Source: Paraglaciecola sp.
GTDB taxonomy: Bacteria > Pseudomonadota > Gammaproteobacteria > Enterobacterales > Alteromonadaceae
NCBI GenBank assembly: GCA_009993955.1
Contig: JAACSL010000006.1
Coordinates: 62,001-126,000, forward strand
Direction: 5' to 3'
Length of the DNA stretch: 64,000 nt
The notes below the pieces were generated by a model, which ran no database searches, was not told the DNA's origin, and saw nothing but the letters and a program-made list of their open reading frames with translations. Both the position numbers and the translations under genes were made by a program. Positions 37,758-46,383 of this stretch are shown piece after piece. Numbering within the stretch: the first letter of the stretch is position 1; every line of letters starts with the position of its first letter.

Positions 37758-37845
37758 ATTCAGCAAACAACATAGGTATCGCCACCAACAGCGAAATTGC
37801 GCTCGTGGCGATACTCATCAACAAATTTTATTTAAAGGTAATGTT

Positions 37846-38298
37846 ATGAATATCAAAAATTTTGTATTTGGATTAATTGCAAGTGTGTTTTTTTCTGCCG
37901 CTGCCAATGCCGGCAGTGCAGATCATAGTGCGCCTGCCGTGCAAGGCTACGATGTTGTGTCGTATCACACCGAAAAGCGCCCGGCTAAAGGTAATGGCCA
38001 TTATGTCGCAACACATAATGGCGCCACCTATTTATTTTCGAGCGAAGAAAACCTTGCCGAATTTAAAAAGACGCCAGAAAAATATGTGCCCGCGTATAAC
38101 GGCTACTGCGCGTTTGGGGTGTCGGTGAGTAAGAAATTTATCGGCGACCCAGAGGTTTGGCGCATTGTCGATGGCAAGCTCTACCTTAACCTGGATGCCA
38201 ATATTCAAGCTGAATGGCTAAAAGACGTGCCGGGTAAAATCAAAGAGGCTGACAAGAACTGGAAGCGTATTGCTAATAAATCACCAGAGTCGCTCTAA
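37846..38298 (+). CDS. YHS-domain exported protein
   Basis: A 150-residue protein with a signal peptide (about 1-22, ending ANA) and a YHS domain (about 30-100): VQGYDVVSYHTEKRPAKG, HNGATYLFSSEENLAEFKK, PAYNGYCAFGV. YHS domains often bind metals such as Cu or Fe; the Cys and His here are compatible. Periplasmic location expected. It belongs to the small-protein group controlled, presumably, by the AraC regulator. Confidence 0.85.
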   Translation: MNIKNFVFGLIASVFFSAAANAGSADHSAPAVQGYDVVSYHTEKRPAKGNGHYVATHNGATYLFSSEENLAEFKKTPEKYVPAYNGYCAFGVSVSKKFIGDPEVWRIVDGKLYLNLDANIQAEWLKDVPGKIKEADKNWKRIANKSPESL

Positions 38299-38342
38299 GC
38301 ACACCAATATCACAATTACCGTTTAAGAAACGGGAGGAAAAC

Positions 38343-38720
38343 ATGATTATGTCATTACTTCACAGCAGAAATATCGCACTTGCATTTGGGTATACTTTTA
38401 TAGTTGTGGCGGCACTCGGCTTTGTTCCTAACCCCTTGGTATCACCGCATGGCGTATTTGCAGTGAACCTGGCGCATAACTTGGTTCATCTGTTAACAGG
38501 TGCGGCCTTTGTTGCAGGCGCTTATGTGTTTAGAGGAAAAGAACAGTCTGTCATACTCGCACTGGGTACTTTGTACTTTGCCGTTGCAATTCTAGGATTT
38601 TTTACCAAAGGTGACATGCTGTTAGGTATTGTGCATATTAATGAAGCCGACCGCTGGCTACATCTCGGTCTGGCGATAGTGATAATCGCTTCTGGCATGA
38701 TATTTAAGCCAATTAAATGA
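38343..38720 (+). CDS. DUF4383-like small membrane protein
   Basis: A 125-residue protein with four hydrophobic segments (about 10-30, 42-64, 70-88, 102-120). The conserved stretch NLAHNLVHLLTGAAFV and the end motif GIVHINEADRWLHLGLA identify the DUF4383 family. Function unknown. Ribosome site GGAGG lies six bases before the ATG. Confidence 0.82.
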   Translation: MIMSLLHSRNIALAFGYTFIVVAALGFVPNPLVSPHGVFAVNLAHNLVHLLTGAAFVAGAYVFRGKEQSVILALGTLYFAVAILGFFTKGDMLLGIVHINEADRWLHLGLAIVIIASGMIFKPIK

Positions 38721-38765
38721 TGCAAAGGGGCAAGTAGTTCTTGCCCCATTTTTATAGGGCAAAAT

Positions 38766-39224
38766 ATGAATGAAATACAGTTTAAACCGCTTTGTGATGT
38801 CGACCTCAATGAGCTATCTAACATCCTAAATAAGCAAAAAATTCGCATACACCTAATTCAGCATGATCAATTCAACGCAGAATCGATAAACGCGTGGGTG
38901 AACGAAAAAATACGCGTAGATCAGCAGCCTGGGTGTCGCGTTCGAGCTGTTTTTATCGATGAAAAACTGGCGGGTTGGTGTGGCATACAACCGGATGGAG
39001 ATAGTTACGAAGTCGCCATTGTGATTGATGATCAATACTGGGGAACGGGGTTAACCATATTTAAACAGGTTATGCAGTGGGCAACGGAGTTCGGTCTTGA
39101 GCGCGTGATGATTCACCTCCTTGAAACGAGAAAGAACTATAAGTTTCTGAATAAAATGGCAGTTAAAAAAATTACAACCCATATGTTAGGCCACGATTTT
39201 GTCACTTACATACTAGCAGTTTGA
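38766..39224 (+). CDS. GNAT family N-acetyltransferase-like protein
   Basis: A 152-residue protein that follows the GNAT pattern: VFIDEKLAGWCGIQ, then YEVAIVIDDQYWGTG at the acetyl-CoA site and LERVMIHLLETRKNY at the C-terminal half. The acetyl-CoA loop is degenerate (no clear RxxGxG/A). Substrate unknown. It ends two bases before a perfect inverted repeat that borders the recombinase operon. Confidence 0.75.
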   Translation: MNEIQFKPLCDVDLNELSNILNKQKIRIHLIQHDQFNAESINAWVNEKIRVDQQPGCRVRAVFIDEKLAGWCGIQPDGDSYEVAIVIDDQYWGTGLTIFKQVMQWATEFGLERVMIHLLETRKNYKFLNKMAVKKITTHMLGHDFVTYILAV

Positions 39225-39225
39225 A

Positions 39226-39283
39226 CGACCTGTTCCATAACCTCGGCAATAGTCAATATATGCCGGCGTTATGGAACAGGTCG
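39226..39283. repeat. Perfect 16-bp inverted repeat at the prophage edge
   Basis: CGACCTGTTCCATAAC at 39226-39241 and its exact reverse complement at 39268-39283 enclose 26 bases containing CGGCA and TGCCG. It lies between the convergent GNAT gene and the recombinase operon. It could be a bidirectional terminator, though no T-run follows, or part of the recombinase attachment site. Confidence 0.85.
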
Positions 39284-39290
39284 AAGATGC

Positions 39291-39818
39291 TTATAAGTGA
39301 AGTATTCCTACCCTGTCGCGCTGTTCCGACCACAGCCTTGGAGGGTCCACCGCCAGGTCAAACAGGGTGATATTAGGCGGCAAACAGTCGTCCAAAATGG
39401 CCTCGACGATATCCGGCGCCAACGTGGTCAGGTTAACCATCCGGCTGATGTAGCTATTGTCGAGCCCCTCCAATTGGGCAATCTCGCGCAAAGAGCTGAC
39501 TTCGCCCGTTTCCAGCATCTGCAACCAGCGATGCCCTCGAGCCAGCGCCAGCTGCAGTGGGGTTGGCTGGGTATCCCAAGGTCTGGGCTCCTGGACGGTT
39601 CCGTCTGGCAAGGTGATCAAGCGCCGCCCGCTGCGGCGCTTCAGGTTGATGGGGACGTTGATGCTCAGCTTGCCGTCACTGGACTCGACCACACTGGCCG
39701 CACCGGGTCGCTCAAGCTCAAAGGGGTAGCCGCTACCTTTGTTGCTCACCCCGTCCTTGGGGTTCTCCGCTGCGCGGCCCGCAGAGCGGTCCAAATTTTT
39801 TCCAGAAAACTTTGTCAT
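39291..39818 (-). CDS. Recombinase-associated hypothetical protein with HTH
   Basis: A 175-residue protein, last gene of a four-gene coupled operon with the serine recombinase. The C-terminal half has a ParB/resolvase-like HTH: SLREIAQLEGLDNSYISRMV. The N-terminal half is polar and low in recognisable features (Gly/Ser/Arg rich). Proteins of this type accompany large serine recombinases in prophages. Its start overlaps the recombinase stop by four bases. Confidence 0.75.
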   Translation of the reverse strand: MTKFSGKNLDRSAGRAAENPKDGVSNKGSGYPFELERPGAASVVESSDGKLSINVPINLKRRSGRRLITLPDGTVQEPRPWDTQPTPLQLALARGHRWLQMLETGEVSSLREIAQLEGLDNSYISRMVNLTTLAPDIVEAILDDCLPPNITLFDLAVDPPRLWSEQRDRVGILHL

Positions 39819-41164
39819 GCCACATCCTCCTGCTTGTAGGAGTCGGTGATTTCTAGGGCTAGTCGCTCAATACCGTTATCCCTCAGGCGCACATCCACGC
39901 TATCGGGGCTGACCACCACTTTCTCGACCATCAATCGAATGATCCGAGCCTGCTCCTCTGTGAAAAGCTGATCCCACACTTTGTCGATCTGGTTGAGGGC
40001 TACTGCCACTTGAGCCTCATCCATGGCATCTTCCCGCTGGCCGGTGACGGCCGCGATTCGCTCTCTGACTGGTGGCGTTTGTAGCAGGCCACGAATCTGA
40101 TCGACCACCACCGACTCAAGCTCGGCAGCCGGTATTCTCGGTAGGCCGGAAGCCCCTGAAAACTCCTTCGTATCCCGGGTGCTGATGTAATACCGGTACC
40201 GGCGCCCGCTTTTCTTCTTGGCCGAGGTCCAGCATGTCAGAGCGCGGCCATCCTCGCCGAAAATCATGCCCTTTAGTAAAAACGGGATTTTGCCTTTGGT
40301 GTAGTTACCACGCGTCCGGAAGTTAACAGCCAGGATGGAGTGCACATCGTCCCAGAGCTTTTTGTCGATAATCGGTTCGTGTTTACCGTCGTACCATTGG
40401 TCCTTGTGCCGAAGCTCACCAAGGTAGGTCCGGTTGTTTAACAGCTTGTATATCAGCCCTCGATCAATCGGCTTGCTTGGGCGATGACGACCGTCTTGCG
40501 TGGTCCACGACTTGCTCGTGACATTCTCCAATCTGAGCTCTTTGTATAGAAGTGTGGTGGAGGCTATTTCAGTGAACCGCTTAAAGATGTGCTTGATGAG
40601 CTTGGCTTCCTGCGGATTGACCACCAGGCAGCGATCGACGACATCGTAGCCAAGCGGCGGAATGCCACCCATCCAGAGTCCTTTTTTCTTGCTGGCGGTA
40701 ATTTTGTCGCGGATACGCTCGCCGGTGACTTCCCGTTCGAACTGAGCGAAGGATAGTAAGATATTCAGCATCAACCGGCCCATTGAATTGGTGGTATTGA
40801 ACTGCTGAGTGACCGACACAAAAGAGGCGCCGTGGCGCTCAAACACTTCGATCATTTTGGAAAAATCCATCAGGCTGCGAGTCAGACGGTCAATCTTGTA
40901 GACCACCACGACGTCGATCCTGCCTTCCATAATATCGGCCAGCAGGCGTTGCATCGCTGGCCGGTCCATATTGCCGCCGGAGTATGCCGGGTCGTCATAG
41001 TCGTTTTCGACAGGGATCCAGCCTTCAGCGCGTTGACTGGCGATATAGGCATGGCCAGCGTCTCTTTGGGCGTCAATGGAGTTGTATTCCTGGTCGAGCC
41101 CTTCATCGGTTGATTTACGTGTGTAGACGGCGCACCGCAGGCGCTTTTTGATTTCGGAACTCAT
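39815..41164 (-). CDS. Large serine recombinase (integrase)
   Basis: A 449-residue serine recombinase. N-terminal resolvase domain (about 8-150) with the catalytic Ser18 in YTRKSTDEG and the Arg pair of YKIDRLTRSLMDF, then the recombinase domain (about 165-280, PPLGYDVVDRCLVVN) and a zinc-ribbon-like part in which some Cys residues are missing. ATG 41164 overlaps the upstream stop (ATGA) and has a purine-rich ribosome site. It probably integrates and excises the prophage to its right. Confidence 0.92.
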   Translation of the reverse strand: MSSEIKKRLRCAVYTRKSTDEGLDQEYNSIDAQRDAGHAYIASQRAEGWIPVENDYDDPAYSGGNMDRPAMQRLLADIMEGRIDVVVVYKIDRLTRSLMDFSKMIEVFERHGASFVSVTQQFNTTNSMGRLMLNILLSFAQFEREVTGERIRDKITASKKKGLWMGGIPPLGYDVVDRCLVVNPQEAKLIKHIFKRFTEIASTTLLYKELRLENVTSKSWTTQDGRHRPSKPIDRGLIYKLLNNRTYLGELRHKDQWYDGKHEPIIDKKLWDDVHSILAVNFRTRGNYTKGKIPFLLKGMIFGEDGRALTCWTSAKKKSGRRYRYYISTRDTKEFSGASGLPRIPAAELESVVVDQIRGLLQTPPVRERIAAVTGQREDAMDEAQVAVALNQIDKVWDQLFTEEQARIIRLMVEKVVVSPDSVDVRLRDNGIERLALEITDSYKQEDVA

Positions 41165-41655
41165 CAGCCTTTTCTCCCCTTGGCTTTGCTCTTGTAGACT
41201 TCCTTGCGCAAGCCAAAGAACAGTGGACCGGACCATTGTGTGCCGGTAATTTCTCGGGCGATGACAGACAGGCTTTTATAGATACGGCCCTCAAACTCAT
41301 ACTGTCCGTCATGAGTGACGGTCACGCGATACTCTTCATCGCGGTAAAGCCGAGATAGCACTGTCCCAGGGATGGGCTGTGGATAGCGATCGCGTAACGG
41401 CTTCTTGCCCGTCTGCATGATGGCCGCAATTCGGCGGTCGTTTTTATCAGCTTCGGTCTGGTGGGCACGCCTGAATTCTTGTTCTTGCAGCCGGTAAGCC
41501 AGCCTTCGTTCAAGAAAGGTTCGAATATGGGTAGGTGGTTCACTGCGATAGACTTTCCGCCACAGCGATTTAATCTCCTCGATATCCATATCAGGAAGTT
41601 GCGCGATTTGCGCAACGACCGATTTCGAGGGTTGAAAGATTACTTTTTTGCTCAT
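41164..41655 (-). CDS. DUF2924 domain protein
   Basis: A 163-residue protein of the DUF2924 family, which regularly precedes serine recombinases in phage-like elements. Visible: IEEIKSLWRKVYRSEPP, LERRLAYRLQEQ, and the C-terminal HDGQYEFEGRIYKSLSVIAR, GTQWSGPLFFGL. Overlaps genes on both sides by about four bases. A role as a recombination directionality factor is sometimes assumed but not established. Confidence 0.88.
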   Translation of the reverse strand: MSKKVIFQPSKSVVAQIAQLPDMDIEEIKSLWRKVYRSEPPTHIRTFLERRLAYRLQEQEFRRAHQTEADKNDRRIAAIMQTGKKPLRDRYPQPIPGTVLSRLYRDEEYRVTVTHDGQYEFEGRIYKSLSVIAREITGTQWSGPLFFGLRKEVYKSKAKGRKG

Positions 41656-41870
41656 TCTGCCTCCGATTGGTTGGTACTCTCAGCGTTTGCATGAACGCTT
41701 CGGTAGGCAGGTATAGCAAGTGAAATATCGCTATCTGAGTCCGAATCTGGCCGCAGTTTTTGGGCGGGCATTCGCAAGCGAATAATCCCTTCAGCCATGA
41801 TATTAGCGACTTCCATAAGCCGCTTATCTTGTGTCATTCGCTCAGGCGATAATGAGTTCGTATTGTGCAT
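41652..41870 (-). CDS. Small hypothetical protein, first gene of recombinase operon
   Basis: A 72-residue protein (MHNTNSLSPERMTQDKRLME...) with a predicted helix around MEVANIMAEGIIRLRM and a polar C-terminus containing repeated Asp-Ser. It overlaps the DUF2924 gene by four bases. An in-frame GTG at 41882 is the alternative start. Function not recognised. Confidence 0.65.
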   Translation of the reverse strand: MHNTNSLSPERMTQDKRLMEVANIMAEGIIRLRMPAQKLRPDSDSDSDISLAIPAYRSVHANAESTNQSEAE

Positions 41871-41990
41871 TTTGGGTACCACTCTGACTGTTCAATTCAC
41901 CGTTGAACATTGTCGATTCAGAGTGGCTGGCGATCCATGAGGGAGTTTCAGGCTACTTCGTGCGGCTGCGGGCAACAGCAAATACCGCTA

Positions 41991-42662
41991 TCAAATTATG
42001 ATAGGAGATAGCTCGTCAGATACCGATTTTTTGAATTTATCCATTGTCTTTGCGTCAGTCATTATGGATGACATCTGCTCAAGATACGCCGCAATCCGGT
42101 CGGTAAGCTCAGGCTGAGTTATCAGTTTGTTGTAATCCTCAATAAGCGGTTCGAACCGCGCATAGCTCTTCTGTTGGAAAATTGCCTGGTACTCATCAAC
42201 CATGTCACCCTTTGCCTCATGCCCAGTAAACGGATCAATAATTTTCGGTAGGTAAACCATGTTCCAAGGCGCCGTGAACGTATAAACGTTTTTTGTTCGA
42301 CCGAAGATATGAGAAATCTGATAATTGCGTATTGCCTCGTGTTTGGCGCTTGGGCTTTTGGAGTACCCGGTCAGATCACGGATGATTTTGGTCGGGATGG
42401 TGTTGTTGGTTGGGTCAACGGCGACATGCTCGTTGCCAAACACTTCCTTGTAGAAGTTCTGAAACAGATGAGTCCCGTTTGAATTGCGGCCAAAGCCTCG
42501 AATATGCACTGGCTGGTTATTCTGGATTCTGTGTTTCAGCTTCTGCCACTCATGCTCAGCCTTTTCAAGCGGAGCATAGATCGTTTCACTCAGGCCAAAT
42601 TCAAAGAACTGCTCCTTCGTGATAAGGCCTTGTGAAAAAAATCGCTGATAAGAATCTCTCAT
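41991..42662 (-). CDS. HNH-like hypothetical protein in phage regulatory block
   Basis: A 223-residue protein. Its centre, NYQISHIFGRTKNVYTFTAP then NMVYLPKIIDPFTGHE, resembles the His-Asn pattern of an HNH endonuclease fold (His in SHIFGR, Asn-Met, and His in GHE), but zinc cysteines are absent, so this is a hypothesis. Polar, no signal or membrane segment. It follows immrE-type metallopeptidase by four bases in the same operon. Confidence 0.6.
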   Translation of the reverse strand: MRDSYQRFFSQGLITKEQFFEFGLSETIYAPLEKAEHEWQKLKHRIQNNQPVHIRGFGRNSNGTHLFQNFYKEVFGNEHVAVDPTNNTIPTKIIRDLTGYSKSPSAKHEAIRNYQISHIFGRTKNVYTFTAPWNMVYLPKIIDPFTGHEAKGDMVDEYQAIFQQKSYARFEPLIEDYNKLITQPELTDRIAAYLEQMSSIMTDAKTMDKFKKSVSDELSPIII

Positions 42663-42666
42663 AATC

Positions 42667-43593
42667 TCAGTACGGCTTCTGCCCGTTGTTAATAAAGTTC
42701 GAATAGGTGTCGGTCAGGAGTTCAGCATATTCATCAAAGTCATCCGGATCTTGGTAGCCACCAATATCATCCAGCAGCAGAACGGTCAGTGTTTTGCCGT
42801 ATTCTTCCGAGTAGATGCTGTGCTCGACCACTTCTTCATCGAACCAGATTCCGGCTTTGTGCCGCACACCATCCCGCGCATGAAATGAAAACTGTTCCTG
42901 GGCAGCCAGCGAAAGCTCAGGCACTTCGTTGAAACCTTGGCGGGTAGCGAAGTAGCGGCCAGACCGAAACGCTTTGTCGCTGGATTTCGCCCAGTGCATG
43001 CAGCCTTCCTCGGACAATACGGTCACGGCGCGACGCTTGGTAAAGTCGAGCCATTTCAACACGGCAGCAGTCAGCGAGACGCCATAGCGGTCGGCGCAGT
43101 GACTCATCAGATCAAAACTGAAGGCCTGGCTATCGGCCTGCGCTCGAAAATCATGGTTAGGCATAAGGAGGTTGGCGGCAAAGGCGTTGGCCTCTACTTC
43201 TATGATCTTCTGGCCCTGATCTTCATCGCGCATGTCCTGCTCGCCACACTCAAAACGATCACCGACCAGAGACTTGCGGTGGACCAAGTAATGGCCGAGT
43301 TCGTGAGCCAGGGTGAAATTCACCCGGCCGACGTGGGTGATGCTGTCATTGAAGAGAATTGCCCACTGGTCCTGATTGGGATGACGAACCAAAGCACCGT
43401 CGATGCTCGAAAAAGTATTACCCTGAACGGCAGTGATAGGGTCAGGGTTGAAAGATGGCGTCAGGTCCAGTGCCACGGCTTTGACATCGACCGGATAGCG
43501 GTCAGTGCCGCTCCGGACCAGATCAAGTAGTTTGGTTATTCTGTTGGATTCCTTAAGTGGGCTTAGCTTCTCGGTCAAGATTTCTTGCTCCAC
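42667..43593 (-). CDS. ImmA/IrrE family metallopeptidase
   Basis: A 308-residue protein with the zinc motif LAHELGHYLVHR (His97, His101) and the third ligand Glu in IEVEANAFAANLLMP. Family members cleave XRE-type repressors such as ImmR or DdrO to induce an element. The preceding gene, overlapping by 19 bases, encodes exactly such an XRE protein, so it is the probable substrate. The C-terminal third (about 210-308) is of unknown type. Confidence 0.92.
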   Translation of the reverse strand: MEQEILTEKLSPLKESNRITKLLDLVRSGTDRYPVDVKAVALDLTPSFNPDPITAVQGNTFSSIDGALVRHPNQDQWAILFNDSITHVGRVNFTLAHELGHYLVHRKSLVGDRFECGEQDMRDEDQGQKIIEVEANAFAANLLMPNHDFRAQADSQAFSFDLMSHCADRYGVSLTAAVLKWLDFTKRRAVTVLSEEGCMHWAKSSDKAFRSGRYFATRQGFNEVPELSLAAQEQFSFHARDGVRHKAGIWFDEEVVEHSIYSEEYGKTLTVLLLDDIGGYQDPDDFDEYAELLTDTYSNFINNGQKPY

Positions 43594-43898
43594 ATATCTA
43601 TCATGTCGAGGATCTTCTCCTGATCCCCCTTATTCAGCTGACCCAGCTTGCGAAAAAACACTTCTTGGGTCAGTCCTTCGCTGACTTCCGTCTGCTCGTT
43701 GTCCAATAAATAGTCAGTGGTGACGTCCAGCGCCTTGGCGATGGCGGCTAATTTTTCGGCAGATGGGCGCTTCACTCCCTTGTTTTCCAGCTCCCAGATG
43801 TAGCTCTTGCCGGACCCAATAATCTCTGCAAGTTGTTCTAATGTAAGGCCTTTTTCCTTGCGGAGCTCTTTGATTTTGGCCCCTAACAGATTGGCCAT
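43575..43898 (-). CDS. XRE family (Cro/C1-type) transcriptional regulator
   Basis: A 107-residue repressor-like protein with an N-terminal HTH_3 (about 5-60: IKELRKEKGLTLEQLAEIIG, SYIWELENKGVKRPSAE). ATG 43898 has AAGGAGA seven bases upstream and is preferred over codons further out (43943). Probably the prophage maintenance repressor, destroyed by ImmA-type cleavage. The divergent region holds two palindromes as candidate operators. Confidence 0.9.
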   Translation of the reverse strand: MANLLGAKIKELRKEKGLTLEQLAEIIGSGKSYIWELENKGVKRPSAEKLAAIAKALDVTTDYLLDNEQTEVSEGLTQEVFFRKLGQLNKGDQEKILDMIDMWSKKS

Positions 43899-43985
43899 TG
43901 TGGTCTCCTTGGTGGTTGGGTTTAAAAAGTTCATTATAGACATACATTTTTTACTTGAAAATGATTATATCCGCCCTTATCTTTG

Positions 43986-44042
43986 AAGTTCGCTATCTTG
44001 AACTTTCTGTATGTTGATACCGATAGTTTGCCGTTTACTATC
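43986..44042. promoter_or_regulatory. Two palindromes between divergent regulatory genes
   Basis: AAGTTC-N8-GAACTT at 43986-44005 and GATAGT-N9-ACTATC at 44022-44042. They lie in the 165-base gap between the XRE gene (minus) and the unknown gene at 44064 (plus). Both are candidates for repressor binding; neither matches a site known to me. Confidence 0.6.
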
Positions 44043-44063
44043 ACTTGATGAGGATTTGAGCCT

Positions 44064-45239
44064 ATGCCAATCGTTCGTAACTTTATCCGCCACTCTTCAC
44101 CCCAGGGTCTGGAGGAGTATTTCACCACCAAAAATATCGCAGTCTTGGGCGTAGATTGGTCTTTGGACCAGGCTACCGTCGCCGGCAATGTGATCCAACT
44201 GATTGACCATCTGCCGCCCGAGGATCAAGCCAGGCTGCGGGTGGATGCTGAGCGGATTAATCACATGGCGGACGAAGTTGGCCAGGCCGCCTTACTGAGT
44301 GTTGTGACAAATCCGACACAACTGAGTCTTATGCCATCGGCACTGGAACGCAGTCGATGGGTGTATCTGCATCAGCCGGACAAGTTCCGACATGCCGAGG
44401 ATATTCGGTACGCAGACCAATACCGGCATGGTCGCAATTGGAGCGGCTATCAGCTCCCACCATCACTGCCGCTGCATACCGATCCGGTGTCGTTGGATAC
44501 CTTCAAAGAAAAAATGAAGTCGCTATTTGGCTTGGGCGACAAGGTCAAAATTGAGCTGTTTGACCGGACACTACCGGATGACGACGGGAACGATGTCGAT
44601 GTGGTGCAGGTAATGATCTATCAGGAAGGTCTGCCAGATGCTTACCTGGAGTTTGAAGGTGATGAGAACATTGTTTCCCGTATTCGCCGACCAGTCTCCG
44701 AGCATGCCATTACCTATTCGCCGGATACCGGAACGGTGGAGATTGTCGCGGCCAAACGTGAACGTCGCGAGGTCATTGCCAAGGCATTCACGGAGGACTT
44801 ACTCAAGCAGACAGTGGAGGCGGATAAGGTACCACTGCGCCAATTTTGCCTTGATCCGCTGTTGAATGGGCAGGCACTAGACTGGGACACCGACGACTGC
44901 ATTGACTCAGTTCAGCTGGTGATGATGAAACTGAAGGATCTGGCCGGCGATGGGCGTATCCAGATTGAAGTGCCCGCCAAAAACGAGACGGATTTTCATG
45001 ACTACTGCCGAGAGCATTTCAGCGATTTTAACCCGCTAATATCCAATGCCTTCGTGCCAATCCAGGCGATCATCAGCATCCGCTTTCAACCGGAGGAAGG
45101 CTCAAATCGCAAAAAGGTCCTGCCAGTAAAGATTTCTTTGCCCAATGGCTGTGATCTGCGCAGCCGCACAGAACGTGAGCGATTAATCGGTGAAAAATAC
45201 CTGAAGCGTTGGGGTTTGGTGCGGGAAATTAATCCATGA
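44064..45239 (+). CDS. Hypothetical protein of unknown function (391 residues)
   Basis: Opens the plus-strand transcription unit facing the XRE/ImmA operon. Soluble, acidic, no membrane segment. Two parts can be seen: an N-terminal portion (about 1-110) with LGVDWSLDQATVAGNVIQLI, and a C-terminal portion (about 255-390) rich in charged residues ending LIGEKYLKRWGLVREI. I do not recognise a family. Overlaps the next gene by four bases, so the two probably act together. Confidence 0.72.
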   Translation: MPIVRNFIRHSSPQGLEEYFTTKNIAVLGVDWSLDQATVAGNVIQLIDHLPPEDQARLRVDAERINHMADEVGQAALLSVVTNPTQLSLMPSALERSRWVYLHQPDKFRHAEDIRYADQYRHGRNWSGYQLPPSLPLHTDPVSLDTFKEKMKSLFGLGDKVKIELFDRTLPDDDGNDVDVVQVMIYQEGLPDAYLEFEGDENIVSRIRRPVSEHAITYSPDTGTVEIVAAKRERREVIAKAFTEDLLKQTVEADKVPLRQFCLDPLLNGQALDWDTDDCIDSVQLVMMKLKDLAGDGRIQIEVPAKNETDFHDYCREHFSDFNPLISNAFVPIQAIISIRFQPEEGSNRKKVLPVKISLPNGCDLRSRTERERLIGEKYLKRWGLVREINP

Positions 45240-46180
45240 TTTCGTCTTCGCCTAAGATCAGCAGGAGCGCACTCGCGCTTCTGTTTGATTTGCTGAGCAC
45301 ACCAAAGATGGAACTCTCTGCAGAGCAATTTAATGCTCGGGAGGAATACCGTGAGCTGCTGGCCGCACGATTGCTAACGCCAGTCAGCTCAACGCCAACG
45401 TCGGTATGCATCGATGGCCGTGACCACGATATCCTCCCAAATGCCACCGGCCCGGGTTTTGGATATTTCTCCACCGGCGCCGGGTGGGTGAGCGTGCCAA
45501 TAGAAGCGCTACAACGCTATCGGGCTGACCCTTTGCGGGTGTTTGCTGTTTTACGGCAATGGCTGGACATATCCGATCGGTCGGCGATAGCTGTCTTGCA
45601 GCACGATGCGATTTGGGACTTGGGGGATACTTGGGTGGGGAAACGGAAACTGGCCGTTTTGTTCCTGCGCAGAGCCCATATTCCCAAATCAGTTCAACAG
45701 CTCCAGCAGACGCTCAAGGTATTTCCCAGACGAAAGTCTGCCATGGTGTTGACTGATGTGCCGATAAACACCCTCGGACCAGATCTTCTGGGTGAGCCAC
45801 TCAGCATTGATCTCATGGGCTTGATTCCACCGGGTGAGGAGATGGTTGGCGCGATTGACAAGGATTTGATTGCTGACCTGCTTGGACTGGGTATTCCTAA
45901 ACGAAACCAGACCGGTCCGGTGTATTGCACGGAGGATGGCGGCGAACTGGTGGTGAATGGAGTTACCTACAGGTTCAATGGATTGATACATCGCTCAATC
46001 GTGCGCCAGCTCTATGAGGCATGGGACGGAGGTGAACCTCGGGTGAGAAAAGAGGTGTTGCTGGAAACGGCAGAGTCCAAGTCGAACACAATAAGCCAAG
46101 CGTTCAGCGGCTGTAAAACCGATTGGCGCAAGGTAATTGACTACGGTGATGGCTGCGGCTGGCTCATCGTCAACGATTAA
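45236..46180 (+). CDS. Hypothetical protein of unknown function (314 residues)
   Basis: Start overlaps the preceding stop (ATGA). Soluble. An N-terminal part (about 5-60) and a C-terminal winged-helix-like region (about 240-312, NGLIHRSIVRQLYEAWDGGE, SNTISQAFSGCKTDW) are plausible, which would fit a DNA-binding protein; the central block is unassigned. A clear terminator follows. No family recognised. Confidence 0.72.
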   Translation: MISSSPKISRSALALLFDLLSTPKMELSAEQFNAREEYRELLAARLLTPVSSTPTSVCIDGRDHDILPNATGPGFGYFSTGAGWVSVPIEALQRYRADPLRVFAVLRQWLDISDRSAIAVLQHDAIWDLGDTWVGKRKLAVLFLRRAHIPKSVQQLQQTLKVFPRRKSAMVLTDVPINTLGPDLLGEPLSIDLMGLIPPGEEMVGAIDKDLIADLLGLGIPKRNQTGPVYCTEDGGELVVNGVTYRFNGLIHRSIVRQLYEAWDGGEPRVRKEVLLETAESKSNTISQAFSGCKTDWRKVIDYGDGCGWLIVND

Positions 46181-46196
46181 ATCTGTCGTTGCTTGC

Positions 46197-46232
46197 AAAA
46201 GGCTGGTGTCATTCGTGGCACCGGCCTTTTTT
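46197..46232 (+). terminator. Rho-independent terminator
   Basis: AAAAGGC and GGTG pair with CACC and GCCTTTT across a short loop, followed by a T-run, 17 bases after the stop of the 314-residue gene. Ends the two-gene unit before the early operon. Confidence 0.85.
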
Positions 46233-46383
46233 GCTTTCAGATCGCCGCTTTTATCCCGCAGCCAAAAATATTCCGAGAAATTAATCCTTCCTAACCTCCG
46301 GCCTAACTTCCGCCTAAACGGCTCCTAACCGGCCGAATCACATCATTACACCACGTTTCCGCAACAACCCTAAGGAGCAAAAC

